A stretch of 64,000 nt of DNA from Neobacillus sp. PS3-12. Its GTDB lineage: Bacteria > Bacillota > Bacilli > Bacillales > Cytobacillaceae. Position numbers and translations under genes: made by a program. The notes beneath the pieces are model-generated. The model was given only the letters and a program-made list of their open reading frames with translations, was not told the DNA's origin and made no database searches. The stretch covers positions 3,632,001 through 3,696,000 of the forward strand of contig NZ_CP133268.1 of the NCBI RefSeq assembly GCF_030915385.1, in the 5' to 3' direction. Shown here piece by piece: positions 35,556 through 44,298 of this stretch (position 1 is its first letter; each line of letters begins with the position of its first letter).

Positions 35556-35583
35556 AAAAAAGCTACTTTGGTAGCTTTTTTTA
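35556..35583 (+). terminator. Rho-independent terminator after cysK
   Basis: AAAAAGCTAC/GTAGCTTTTT stem with TTTG loop and T-tail. Confidence 0.88.
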
Positions 35584-35720
35584 CGTTTACAGTGGGGAAA
35601 ATGACAATAATCAGCCTCATGGATTGAGAATAATGAAAAAAATAAATCCTTGTATGCCAATCGGAATAATAGTATAATTTTGTATATCTCGTAAGGATTT
35701 AAACAAAAGGGGTGGTTTTC

Positions 35721-36959
35721 ATGGCAATGACAGAATCTCAAATAAGAAATTTAGACACACATATCGATGCAGGCAAGGATGCAAAAAAACGAAAAACAAA
35801 CCTTCCTTTAACCGTTATCTCATTAGCAATCTTTGTGTTAGGTTTCTTTTTCTTAGGTCAGACTGTGTCATATACGCAAGCTTTTCTATTCTTGGTAACA
35901 GGTGTTATGGGCTTAACGCTTTATCATGCGCATTTTGGTTTTACAAGCTCTTTCCGCCATCTGATTGTTTCAGGTCGGGGGATCGGTATTCGTGCACAAA
36001 TGATTATGTTTATTATTGCTAATCTATTATTTTTACCAGTATTGCTGCAGGGAAGTATTCTCGGACATCAAGTTACTGGGAATGTAAGCCAAGTGGGACT
36101 ATCGGTCCTTGCCGGTTCAATTATATTTGGTATTGGAATGCAGTTAGGGGATGGCTGTGCGTCTGGTACTTTATATCACGCAGGCGGAGGAGACATTCGC
36201 GGAATTTTAACCATAATAGGTTTCATTGTGGGCTCTGTTATTGGATCGAAAGATTTTTCATGGTGGATGTCTACACCAAATATCGGGCCAGTTTCGTTCA
36301 TCCAATCCTTTGGTGCATTTGGCGGTGTTCTTGTAAGTTTCATTTTAATAGCAATCTTATTTTTCATTGTATATACCGTTGAAAAACGTCGCTATGGCAA
36401 AGTTGAACCTTTGTTTGGAAAAGGTCAGTTTAAATGGGAAACTGTCATTAAAGGACCATGGTCCTGGGTTGCTGGAGGATTCGTACTTGCTGTAGGAAAC
36501 TTTATTCTATTGCTTGTCTCAGGCAAGCCATGGGGAGTAACATCCGCATTTGCCTTATGGGGCGCTAAAGCTGCTCAAACATTTGGGGTTCATGTAGAAA
36601 ACTGGGGTTATTGGCAAGCGCCTGCTAAAGCAGCTGATTTGCATGCGAGTTTGTTTCATAACCTCGAAACAACTGATAATATTGCACTTATGGTAGGAGC
36701 ACTGCTTGCTGCAGCATTGGCAGGTAAGTTTCCTAAACGCTATTTTCAAAACATCCCAATTCAAATGATTATCGGTGTGTTAGTAGGGGGAGTATTGATG
36801 GGCTACGGTGCCCGGATCGCATTTGGATGTAATATTGGAGCGTATTTTTCCGGTATATCCTCCTTTAGCTTACATGGCTGGGAATGGTTTGTAGGAGCTA
36901 TGATTGGAAGTTACATCGGGATCGCACTTCGTCCTGTATGTAAATTGAAAAATAAATAA
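35721..36959 (+). CDS. YeeE/YedE (TsuA-like) thiosulfate/sulfur transporter
   Basis: 412 aa membrane protein with two homologous halves and about ten or more segments. Each half carries the conserved Cys motif of the family: GMQLGDGCASGTLYHAGGG near residue 140 and RIAFGCNIGAYFSGISSFS near residue 370; these Cys relay thiosulfate in characterised YeeE. ATG 35721 behind AAAGGGG; the earlier GTG lies within the RBS. Together with cysK and rhodaneses it supports uptake and assimilation of thiosulfate. Own promoter probable (TATAAT near 35672) and own terminator. Confidence 0.92.
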   Translation: MAMTESQIRNLDTHIDAGKDAKKRKTNLPLTVISLAIFVLGFFFLGQTVSYTQAFLFLVTGVMGLTLYHAHFGFTSSFRHLIVSGRGIGIRAQMIMFIIANLLFLPVLLQGSILGHQVTGNVSQVGLSVLAGSIIFGIGMQLGDGCASGTLYHAGGGDIRGILTIIGFIVGSVIGSKDFSWWMSTPNIGPVSFIQSFGAFGGVLVSFILIAILFFIVYTVEKRRYGKVEPLFGKGQFKWETVIKGPWSWVAGGFVLAVGNFILLLVSGKPWGVTSAFALWGAKAAQTFGVHVENWGYWQAPAKAADLHASLFHNLETTDNIALMVGALLAAALAGKFPKRYFQNIPIQMIIGVLVGGVLMGYGARIAFGCNIGAYFSGISSFSLHGWEWFVGAMIGSYIGIALRPVCKLKNK

Positions 36960-36968
36960 TGATTAAAA

Positions 36969-37007
36969 AATACAAAACAGACTGAGGTCTGCTTTGTATT
37001 TTTTTTG
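36969..37007 (+). terminator. Terminator between convergent yeeE-like and sagB-like genes
   Basis: AATACAAAACAGAC pairs with GTCTGCTTTGTATT with one bulge; TTTTTTTT follows. Minus strand also gives a usable A/T tail. Confidence 0.82.
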
Positions 37008-37013
37008 ATTTTA

Positions 37014-37775
37014 TCATTTTCGTTTTTTTCCAACGGCGCCAAGGTATAGCACAAACTCTTCCTCTCCGTCTAAATCTAATACCTCATCGATTAACTTTTG
37101 ATCATAAATACCAATAGCACAAGCTCCTGCTCCGATAGATTCACTTGCTAAATAAAGGTTTTGGCATACATGGCCAACATCGATGAGGATTTTTTTATGT
37201 GCTGAAATATCATATTTCCATTCGGAGCGGTATGGAACGGTACTCCAAGCAAAAACCACGGCCGCCTTTTTCGCAAAATTAGGAACAAAAGGCTGGTCTA
37301 ACGTAATGGCATCTATGTGTTGATCAATGTCATCCAAATCAAGCATAAATAAAAGCTGGTGATCTACTGGCAGATACCTGTATACTCCTTTTTGTATGCC
37401 ATCCACTCGCGTAATAAATAAATATGTTTCAAACGTATGTGTTGCACCACTGCAAGGTACAGTTCTTAATGTAAGTCCAGCCTTATTAGTACCAGTAATC
37501 CCTTGAGTAGCCCATAAAAGATAGGATAACTCCGTAAGACTTAAACATTCTTCGGAGTAGAACCTTGTGCTTCTCCTATCCTTAATGCATTCATAAATGT
37601 TTTGTCTTTTTACAACGTCCTCACTAACTTTTGGAAGGTTAATAATTGGCGATATAGAGGTATATGGTTTAACAATTGGAGGCTTTGGAAGCCCCTTGAT
37701 TTTATCTGTTTTAATATTTTTAAATTCAAGAAAATTGGACTTTAAAAAATTTCTTTGCTGAACGTATCTCGACAT
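37014..37775 (-). CDS. SagB/ThcOx-type FMN nitroreductase-family oxidoreductase
   Basis: 253 aa from ATG 37775 (GGAGGAC upstream). Nitroreductase fold of the SagB type: IKDRRSTRFYSEECLSLTEL binds FMN phosphate; TLRTVPCSGATHTFETYLFI and VGHVCQNLYLASESIGAGAC are family signatures. SagB-like enzymes oxidise azolines in RiPP maturation, but no cyclodehydratase or precursor gene is present here, as is common for stand-alone bacillary copies of unknown substrate. A perfect FNR-like box lies 61 bases upstream of the start. Confidence 0.88.
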   Translation of the reverse strand: MSRYVQQRNFLKSNFLEFKNIKTDKIKGLPKPPIVKPYTSISPIINLPKVSEDVVKRQNIYECIKDRRSTRFYSEECLSLTELSYLLWATQGITGTNKAGLTLRTVPCSGATHTFETYLFITRVDGIQKGVYRYLPVDHQLLFMLDLDDIDQHIDAITLDQPFVPNFAKKAAVVFAWSTVPYRSEWKYDISAHKKILIDVGHVCQNLYLASESIGAGACAIGIYDQKLIDEVLDLDGEEEFVLYLGAVGKKRK

Positions 37776-37835
37776 GGTTAGTCCTCCTATGATGTTTCTG
37801 CATTCATCAATTATATTCTGTATCATAATTTTATC

Positions 37836-37851
37836 TGTGATTTATTTCACA
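37836..37851 (-). promoter_or_regulatory. FNR/CRP-type box upstream of the sagB-like gene
   Basis: TGTGATTTATTTCACA is a perfect TGTGA-N6-TCACA palindrome located 60-76 bases before the sagB-like start, in the divergent region shared with the thioesterase gene. It suggests oxygen-dependent control by an FNR-like regulator. Confidence 0.65.
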
Positions 37852-38172
37852 AAGTATGTAGGACTAAATGATAATAGTTACATTTCCACATAACGATTCA
37901 AATACAGTTGTGGAGAAAAGTGATATTGAATTTTTTATGACAAGTAGTATAAACAGCTTTCCCTCCATTCTCCCTCCACTTTTGGAAACTACATTAAGAT
38001 TTTTGTATAAAGATATTGACATAGTGTTAAGCTGATATTATTCTATTTCTATATAACATTATTTACTCAGCCGTGTGGATATCGTTATAAAAATTTTGTT
38101 ATATAATCATTGGTGGTTAGAAGAATTTTTTCTTGTAATATGTAGATAAATTTTTTGAGGGGATTTGGGTAA

Positions 38173-38595
38173 ATGGAGAGTAAAAATGAAAAATTTAATC
38201 TAATGAGAATCATTACACACGGAGAGCAGCCGCCAAATTGCGATGAAACTTTACAGATAAAAGCAACCTATGCTCACAATGGCTTAGCGCGCGGTATATG
38301 GAGAGTTGACGAAAAATTCATAAATGGAATTGGTGTTGCGATGGGAGGATTTGTTTCCTCGGCAGCTGACATTATGATGGCATATGCAATTGCTTCTAAG
38401 CTAGAAGCTAGACAAACATTTACTTCGATTGATTTACACACGACTTTTCATCGGCCGGTTATGCTTGGAGAAGCTATGGTAGAGGCTAAGGTTGAAAGGA
38501 TGGGAAAGAAAACAGCATATGTAATCGCAGATTTATATCAAAATAAGAAAAAGGCGGCCAGTGTTGTTTCTTCAGTTATGATTCTGAATGATTAA
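38173..38595 (+). CDS. PaaI-type hotdog thioesterase
   Basis: 140 aa single hotdog-fold acyl-CoA thioesterase. NGIGVAMGGFVSSAADIMMAYAI contains the helix motif (HGG.....D-type, here MGGFVSSAAD) and TSIDLHTTFHRPV the second strand. Members hydrolyse aryl- or phenylacetyl-CoA and similar thioesters. Proximity to the phenylalanine dehydrogenase/oxoacid dehydrogenase genes makes phenylacetyl-CoA or its relatives a reasonable guess. GAGGGG RBS; monocistronic with terminator at 38608. Confidence 0.85.
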   Translation: MESKNEKFNLMRIITHGEQPPNCDETLQIKATYAHNGLARGIWRVDEKFINGIGVAMGGFVSSAADIMMAYAIASKLEARQTFTSIDLHTTFHRPVMLGEAMVEAKVERMGKKTAYVIADLYQNKKKAASVVSSVMILND

Positions 38596-38607
38596 ATGAT
38601 GAGACGA

Positions 38608-38643
38608 AAAAAATGGATCATGTATAGGCATGATCCATTTTTA
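38608..38643 (+). terminator. Rho-independent terminator after the thioesterase
   Basis: AAAATGGATCATG/CATGATCCATTTT perfect stem with TATAGG loop and T-tail. Confidence 0.9.
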
Positions 38644-38723
38644 ATGCCGCCACAAAATGAATCTTGAAAGACAGCCAAGCATTGGAAAATCTATGCTTGC
38701 CCTTTTATATTAAGTCTTTGCGT

Positions 38724-39176
38724 TTATCCTTTCTCATTGGGATGAGGCGTAATGCATCGAAAAGGGACAGGTGATGATAAAACAATAGATGTATTAACAT
38801 TTCCGTAAGGAGTTAGCTTATCGATAAGATTACTCAAATGACTCATTCCTGTTACGGCAGCCTTAAGTAAATAGCTAACAGAACCTGTTAATCGATGACA
38901 CTCGATAATATCAGGATCCTTCATAATCCATTGCTCAAACTCAGTATAGGAAATTATCTTGATTTCACTCAGTTGAATGAAAACGATTACATTTCTGCCA
39001 ATTGCTTTTGGACATATTCGTGCACTGAATCCTTCAATAATTCCCTTCTCCTGCAGACGTTTTAGACGTTCAGTAATACTTGGACGACTAAGTGATAATT
39101 TCTTTGATAACTCACTTAAGGTAATACGCCCGTCCAATTGAAGAAGTTCAAGAAGATGAATATCTATTTGATCCAT
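38724..39176 (-). CDS. Lrp/AsnC-family regulator
   Basis: 150 aa. N-terminal helix-turn-helix MDQIDIHLLELLQLDGRITL and LSRPSITERLKRLQEKGIIE; C-terminal RAM domain (VIVFIQLSEI, ECHRLTGSVSYLLKA) that binds an amino acid. Divergent from the phenylalanine dehydrogenase operon and separated from it by a region with a 12-bp inverted repeat, so it most likely controls that operon in response to phenylalanine or another amino acid, as with BkdR/Lrp-type activators. RBS AAGGAG. Confidence 0.92.
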   Translation of the reverse strand: MDQIDIHLLELLQLDGRITLSELSKKLSLSRPSITERLKRLQEKGIIEGFSARICPKAIGRNVIVFIQLSEIKIISYTEFEQWIMKDPDIIECHRLTGSVSYLLKAAVTGMSHLSNLIDKLTPYGNVNTSIVLSSPVPFRCITPHPNEKG

Positions 39177-39307
39177 TAAATGTTCTCCTTTTAAAATGAA
39201 GGTAAATTCCGAAAAACTTATGCAAAATAGAATGCTTAACCCTTAAAACTTATACATTTTGATATTTTTTTTTATTTTATTATATCTTATCATAGTATTA
39301 ACGAAAA

Positions 39308-39345
39308 CATAATTTTTGAAATTATCAAACAAATCAAAAATTATG
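39308..39345. promoter_or_regulatory. Perfect inverted repeat, candidate Lrp-type operator
   Basis: CATAATTTTTGA (39308-39319) and TCAAAAATTATG (39334-39345) are exact complements with a 14-base spacer, located in the divergent lrp/pheDH region. Confidence 0.6.
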
Positions 39346-39509
39346 ATGTAAAAAAATGAGGGTAACGGGTTACTATTGACGCCTTTACCGAAAATGAAGT
39401 CCGCGATTAAGAAAGTGTCATAGGAGCAAAGACAAATACGTCATTATTATTTCAGTAAAATGAATGCATACTTCTTGATGCGTTTCAAAAAGGGTAAGAA
39501 AGGCTTTTT

Positions 39510-39523
39510 TGTAAGCGGTTACC
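39510..39523 (+). promoter_or_regulatory. cre (CcpA) site before the phenylalanine dehydrogenase gene
   Basis: TGTAAGCGGTTACC matches TGWAANCGNTNWCA at 13 of 14 positions, 33 bases before the ATG. It predicts carbon catabolite control of the amino-acid catabolic operon. Confidence 0.65.
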
Positions 39524-39555
39524 ACTATATTCACAGTGATGATGGAGGAATTAAA

Positions 39556-40695
39556 ATGAATTTGATGAAGCAATCTGAGCAAAATACAGAATCAATTATG
39601 GATAAAATGCATGAACATGAGCAACTTGTTTTTTGCAATGATCCTGCAACAGGGTTAAAAGCAATTATCGCCATTCATAGTACAACATTGGGTCCGGCAT
39701 TGGGAGGCTGCCGCATGCGGCCGTATCGCACAATGGATGAGGCTTTGGAAGATGTACTTCGTTTATCAAAAGGCATGGCATATAAATGTGCCGCTGCAGA
39801 TGTTGACTTTGGTGGAGGAAAAGCGGTGATCATTGGTGATCCTTTGACGGATAAAACACCCGCAATGTTTAGAGCCTTCGGCCAGTTTGTAGAATCTTTA
39901 AACGGTCGTTTTTATACAGGAACTGATATGGGGACGTCAATGGATGACTTTATCCATGCCTCAAAAGAGTCCAATTGTATTGTAGGAATTCCAGAAAGCT
40001 TCGGAGGTGGCGGTGACTCATCCATCCCGACTGCGCTTGGAGTCATTTACGGTTTAAAAGCTACGAATAAAGTCGTTTTTGGCACAGAAGATTTTTCAGG
40101 TAAAACCTTCACCATTCAAGGTCTTGGAAAAGTAGGTTTCAAAGTAGCAGAGCAATTGCTGGAAGCTGGTGCAGATTTATATGTAAGTGATATCAATGAA
40201 GAGGCCGTTGCGGCCATTCAAGAAAGAGCAAAACAATTAGGCAGTATTGCAAGGGTAATAAGCGGTAATGAAGTTTATTCCGTGGTGGCAGACGTATTTG
40301 TTCCATGTGCCTTTGGAGGAATTATTAACGATGAAACAATCGAACAGTTAAAAGTAAAAGCAGTGGTTGGATCGGCTAACAATCAGCTTTTTTTGGAAAA
40401 ACATGGTGAATCACTGAAACAAAAAGAAATTTTATATGCTCCAGATTATATTGTAAACGCAGGCGGTTTAATTCAAGTAGCAGATGAACTGTATGGCTAC
40501 AATAAAGAACGTGTGTTATCAAAAACAAGATCCATTTACACTTCTTTATTGGAAGTATACAGACAGGCAGAGTTGGATGACATTACAACAATTCAAGCTG
40601 CTAACCGTCTTTGTGAAAAACGTATGGAAGACCGCAAGAGGCAAAATAGCTTTTTCACTCATGCAAAGCGTCCTAAATGGGATATTCGTAAATAA
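39556..40695 (+). CDS. pdh: Phenylalanine dehydrogenase
   Basis: 379 aa from ATG 39556 (GGAGGA upstream; a longer in-frame extension would run through the cre site and lacks an RBS). Glu/Leu/Phe/Val dehydrogenase family: [17 protein letters not shown], catalytic Lys in [23 protein letters not shown] motif [11 protein letters not shown]. The overall sequence, including [30 protein letters not shown] and the ending [14 protein letters not shown], follows the Bacillus badius/sphaericus phenylalanine dehydrogenase type rather than leucine dehydrogenase. Converts phenylalanine to phenylpyruvate with NAD. First gene of the cluster with an oxoacid dehydrogenase complex. Confidence 0.85.
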   Translation: MNLMKQSEQNTESIMDKMHEHEQLVFCNDPATGLKAIIAIHSTTLGPALGGCRMRPYRTMDEALEDVLRLSKGMAYKCAAADVDFGGGKAVIIGDPLTDKTPAMFRAFGQFVESLNGRFYTGTDMGTSMDDFIHASKESNCIVGIPESFGGGGDSSIPTALGVIYGLKATNKVVFGTEDFSGKTFTIQGLGKVGFKVAEQLLEAGADLYVSDINEEAVAAIQERAKQLGSIARVISGNEVYSVVADVFVPCAFGGIINDETIEQLKVKAVVGSANNQLFLEKHGESLKQKEILYAPDYIVNAGGLIQVADELYGYNKERVLSKTRSIYTSLLEVYRQAELDDITTIQAANRLCEKRMEDRKRQNSFFTHAKRPKWDIRK

Positions 40696-40727
40696 TAATG
40701 AAATTTCTAAGAGTATGGGGTGATTAG

Positions 40728-41796
40728 ATGGAAACAAAATTTCCAATATATCAAATCGTCGATGAAAATGGTCAATTAATAAATGAACAGTACAAAGAGG
40801 AAATAACAGAAGATCTTGTAAAAAGTTTCTATAATAACATGGTTCGTATTCGTACTTTTGATCGCAAGGCCATTAGTTTGCAGCGTCAAGGAAGGCTGGG
40901 GACATACGCCCCGTTTGAGGGGCAGGAAGCTTCTCAAGTGGGGAGCGCACTAGCGCTCGAAAAAGATGATTGGGTGTTTCCAACCTACCGAGACCACGGT
41001 GCCACATTAACATTTGGTGCCAGCATGGCTCGTACGTATTTATATTGGAAAGGACGTGTAGAGGGATGTGTTCCTGAAAATGGGAAAAAGATATTTCCTC
41101 CTGCCGTTCCCATTGCAACTCAAATCCCTCATGCAGCAGGGGCTGCCTTGGCGGAAAAAAGAAAAGGAACAAAAAACGCCGCGATTGCTTATTTTGGCGA
41201 CGGAGCTACATCAGAGGGCGATTTTCATGAAGGACTGAACTTTGCCAGTGTGTTTCAAGCACCGGCTGATCTTCTTTAACCAAAATAACGGCTTTGCCAT
41301 TTCACTGCCGATTGAAAAGCAAATGAATTCCAAAACCATCGCACAAAAGGCACTAGCTTATGATATGCCAGGTGTCCGTGTTGATGGAAACGATATATTT
41401 GCTGTTTATTTTCAAACAAAAGAAGCGCTTGGACGTGCACGTAATGGAGAAGGCCCCACTCTGATTGAAGCACTAACATGGAGATATGGTGCCCATACAA
41501 CGGCAGATGACCCGACTAAATACCGAAATCAGTCAGACAGCGACATCATTCGAGAAAAACGGGATCCGCTTCTTCGTGTGGAGCGTTATATGAAGTTAAA
41601 CGGCTACTGGGACGAGGAATGGGTAACGAAAATCAAAGAAGAAACCGCAAGTGAAGTGGAACAGGCAGTTAAAGACATGGAAAGCTTTCCAAAACCGAAT
41701 GTCAATGATTTATTCGATTATGTATTTGAAACGCCAACTTGGACCATAGCCAAACAAAAAGAACAGTATCTTCAATTAATCGGGAGGGATTCTTAA
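40728..41796 (+). pseudogene. 2-oxoacid dehydrogenase E1 alpha subunit, single-base frameshift
   Basis: E1alpha (TPP-binding) with RIRTFDRKAISLQRQGRLGT, PTYRDHGATLTFG, the TPP motif GDGATSEGDFHEGLNFA, and, after a frame change, FFNQNNGFAIS and RYGAHTTADDPTKYR. The first frame ends at 41279; removing one C at about 41263-41267 gives QAPVIFFNQNN and a continuous 355-aa protein of normal length. ATG 40728 behind GGGGTG. Substrate is inferred to be phenylpyruvate or a branched-chain or aromatic oxoacid from the neighbouring dehydrogenase. Frameshift probably technical. Confidence 0.87.
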
Positions 41797-42818
41797 TGAT
41801 GATAACTATGGAAAAACCGTTAGATGACTATACCACAAAGACAAACCAGTTAACACTTATTCAAGCTATAAATGATGGTTTGCGAACGATGTTAAAAGAG
41901 GATGAACGAGTCATTTTGCTTGGAGAAGATATCGGTAGAAACGGGGGAGTATTCAGGGCTACAGAAGGGCTGCAAGAACAATTTGGGGAGGATCGAGTTA
42001 TTGATACGCCGCTGAGTGAAGCGGGGATTATCGGAACATCTGTCGGAATGGCGGTCAATGGATTTAAACCTGTAGCGGAAATACAGTTTCTCGGTTTTAT
42101 CTATCCGGCATATGAACAGATCATGACACATGTATCACGCATTCGTATGCGGACGATGGGGAGCTATACGGTTCCAATGGTAATCCGTGCACCATACGGT
42201 GCTGGGATACGTTCTCCAGAAGTTCACTCAGATAGTGTCGAAGCGTTGTTTACACATATGCCTGGGATTAAGGTTGTATGCCCTTCTTCTGCCTACGATG
42301 CAAAAGGTCTGTTAATAGCAGCAATCGAAGACCCGGACCCCGTCTTATTTTTAGAGTCCATGAGAATTTATCGTGCGAATCGTGATGAGGTACCAGAAGG
42401 AAAATACATCGTTGAAATCGGAAAAGGGAAAAAGCTTAAAGAGGGGAATGACGTTACAGTAATTGCATGGGGAGCGATGGTTTCGGTAGCCATGAAAGCG
42501 GTAGAACAGGCAGAAATGCAAGGCATTACTTGTGATGTTATTGATTTGCGTACCCTTTATCCAATCGATAAAGACATTCTCAGCGAATCCGTTCAAAAAA
42601 CAGGACGTGCGGTTATTGTTCATGAAGCCCATGAAACAGGCGGTGTGGGAAATGACATTGTTTCAATTATTAATGATACATCCTTTCTGTATATGAAATC
42701 ACCGATTGAGCGTGTTACAGGATTTGATGTACCGGTTCCATTCTTTGCACTAGAAGAACATTATTTGCCAACACCTCAGCGTGTATTGAAAGCCATCGAA
42801 AAAGTTGTGCATTTTTAG
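41796..42818 (+). CDS. 2-oxoacid dehydrogenase E1 beta subunit
   Basis: 340 aa from ATG 41796, overlapping the E1alpha stop (TAATG) behind GGGAGGG. Transketolase-like fold: LTLIQAINDGLRTMLKEDER, LLGEDIGRNGGVFRATEGL, DTPLSEAGIIGTSVGMAVNG and VVIHEAHETGGVGNDI-type C terminus (VIVHEAHETGGVGN). Forms the alpha2beta2 decarboxylase with the preceding subunit. Confidence 0.94.
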   Translation: MMITMEKPLDDYTTKTNQLTLIQAINDGLRTMLKEDERVILLGEDIGRNGGVFRATEGLQEQFGEDRVIDTPLSEAGIIGTSVGMAVNGFKPVAEIQFLGFIYPAYEQIMTHVSRIRMRTMGSYTVPMVIRAPYGAGIRSPEVHSDSVEALFTHMPGIKVVCPSSAYDAKGLLIAAIEDPDPVLFLESMRIYRANRDEVPEGKYIVEIGKGKKLKEGNDVTVIAWGAMVSVAMKAVEQAEMQGITCDVIDLRTLYPIDKDILSESVQKTGRAVIVHEAHETGGVGNDIVSIINDTSFLYMKSPIERVTGFDVPVPFFALEEHYLPTPQRVLKAIEKVVHF

Positions 42819-42830
42819 GAGGGAAAGACA

Positions 42831-44123
42831 TTGGTTGAAGTAAAACTACATGATATTGGTGAAGGAATGACTGAGGGAGAAATCATCCACTATTTTGTCA
42901 AGGTGGGGGATGTGGTCAAGGTGGATCAGCCTCTATTAGAAGTGCAAACAGATAAAATGGTAGCAGAGCTCCCTTCTCCATCCTCAGGCAAGGTGAAGGA
43001 AATTGTTGTTGACCATGGTACCACAGTATCTGTTGGTACAACGCTTCTAGTATTGGAAACAGAAAAGGAAAAGGTCGTAGAACTAGCGGTGGAAAAACAA
43101 ATGGAAAAGGTCGATTTTAAACAGGCAGTTTCAACAACAACACAGCACCAACAAACAGCTATTGCCGAGCAAAAAAATGAAAAAAAATTCATCATTGCAG
43201 CACCTTATACGAGAAAAATTGCACGTGAATTTCAAGTTGATATTAATGAAATTACAGGTACGGGTACAAACGGACGCATCACAGTAAAAGATATATACGA
43301 ATTCGTTAAAAAACGTGATGGGTTTCCATCTTCTGAGGAAACAAAGGGGATTGCTGCAAAAATGATCGTAGAAGAAACAGAACCAAAGCAAGAGATTCTA
43401 AAGCAAGAAGTACCGAATGTGAATGAAACAAATGTAGAAATTGTTCCGTTTAGAGGGCGCCGGAAGCAAATTGCAAAGAAAATGACCCAATCACTTTATA
43501 CGATTCCGCATGTGACCCATTTTGAAGAGGTAGATTTAACCGAGCTGCTGGCATATCGAAGCGAGTTAAAAGGAATGGATATCAATATTTCCGCTGTTGC
43601 CTTCTTTATTAAAGCAATCGTCGTGGCATTGAAACAATTTCCTGTATTCAATGCAAAACTTGATGAAGTAAACGAAGTAATTCGTTTAGAAAAAGAATAT
43701 AACATTGGAATTGCTACTGATACAGAACAGGGTTTAATTGTGCCTATCATTCATCATGCTGATCAATTAACTGTTCGCCAAATTAATGATAAATTAAAAG
43801 AATTAACGAAAAAATCTCAAGAGGACAAACTGACGTCAACTGATTTGAAAGGAGGTACATTTACAATAAGTAACGTGGGTCCTTTAGGAAGTATCGGAGC
43901 TACACCAATTATTAATCATCCGGAAACAGGGTTAATCGCATTTCATAAGACAAAAAAAATGCCAGTTGTCGTGGAAAACGATGAAATTGCGATTCGATCG
44001 ATAATGACATTATCGATGGCTTTTGACCATCGCGTGGCGGACGGTGCCACGGCAGTTTCTTTTACGAACCGCTTTAAACAATTAATTGAGAACCCAAGTT
44101 TATGGCCAATCGAACTAGTATGA
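42831..44123 (+). CDS. 2-oxoacid dehydrogenase E2 (dihydrolipoamide acyltransferase)
   Basis: 430 aa from TTG 42831 (GGAGGG, 7-base spacing). One N-terminal lipoyl domain (1-78) with the lipoylated Lys in EVQTDKMVAEL; an E1/E3-binding domain (about 122-158, APYTRKIAREFQVDINEITG); a catalytic domain (about 205-430) ending with the active-site motif FDHRVADGATAVSF. It transfers the acyl group from E1 to CoA. No E3 gene is present in the cluster, so lipoamide dehydrogenase must be shared with another complex. Confidence 0.94.
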   Translation: MVEVKLHDIGEGMTEGEIIHYFVKVGDVVKVDQPLLEVQTDKMVAELPSPSSGKVKEIVVDHGTTVSVGTTLLVLETEKEKVVELAVEKQMEKVDFKQAVSTTTQHQQTAIAEQKNEKKFIIAAPYTRKIAREFQVDINEITGTGTNGRITVKDIYEFVKKRDGFPSSEETKGIAAKMIVEETEPKQEILKQEVPNVNETNVEIVPFRGRRKQIAKKMTQSLYTIPHVTHFEEVDLTELLAYRSELKGMDINISAVAFFIKAIVVALKQFPVFNAKLDEVNEVIRLEKEYNIGIATDTEQGLIVPIIHHADQLTVRQINDKLKELTKKSQEDKLTSTDLKGGTFTISNVGPLGSIGATPIINHPETGLIAFHKTKKMPVVVENDEIAIRSIMTLSMAFDHRVADGATAVSFTNRFKQLIENPSLWPIELV

Positions 44124-44170
44124 CAACCTATAATGCCATTAAACTCCTATAACAATGAAGTGATGTGATT

Positions 44171-44184
44171 TGTAAGCGTTTTCT
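44171..44184 (+). promoter_or_regulatory. cre (CcpA) site before the amino-acid permease gene
   Basis: TGTAAGCGTTTTCT fits the cre consensus (mismatch only in the last base), 115 bases before the permease ATG and 48 after the E2 stop. Confidence 0.6.
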
Positions 44185-44298
44185 ATTTGGGGTTATCTTA
44201 GTTGAACAATGTTCGTATTCTGCAAAATAACTAGTAATAGTTCATTTTTATCTCGGCTTTCTCGTGGACCAGTTCGTAGAATGAAGGAGGAAAAGGGT

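Noticed and set aside
39556..40695. Leucine dehydrogenase (bcd)
   Set aside because: The sequence follows phenylalanine dehydrogenase in its length (379 aa), the [11 protein letters not shown] region and the FFT..KPKWDIR-type ending; leucine dehydrogenases lack that tail.
41240..41290. Programmed ribosomal frameshift in E1alpha
   Set aside because: No slippery heptamer or stimulatory structure was seen, and E1alpha genes are not known to use frameshifting; an extra C explains the break.
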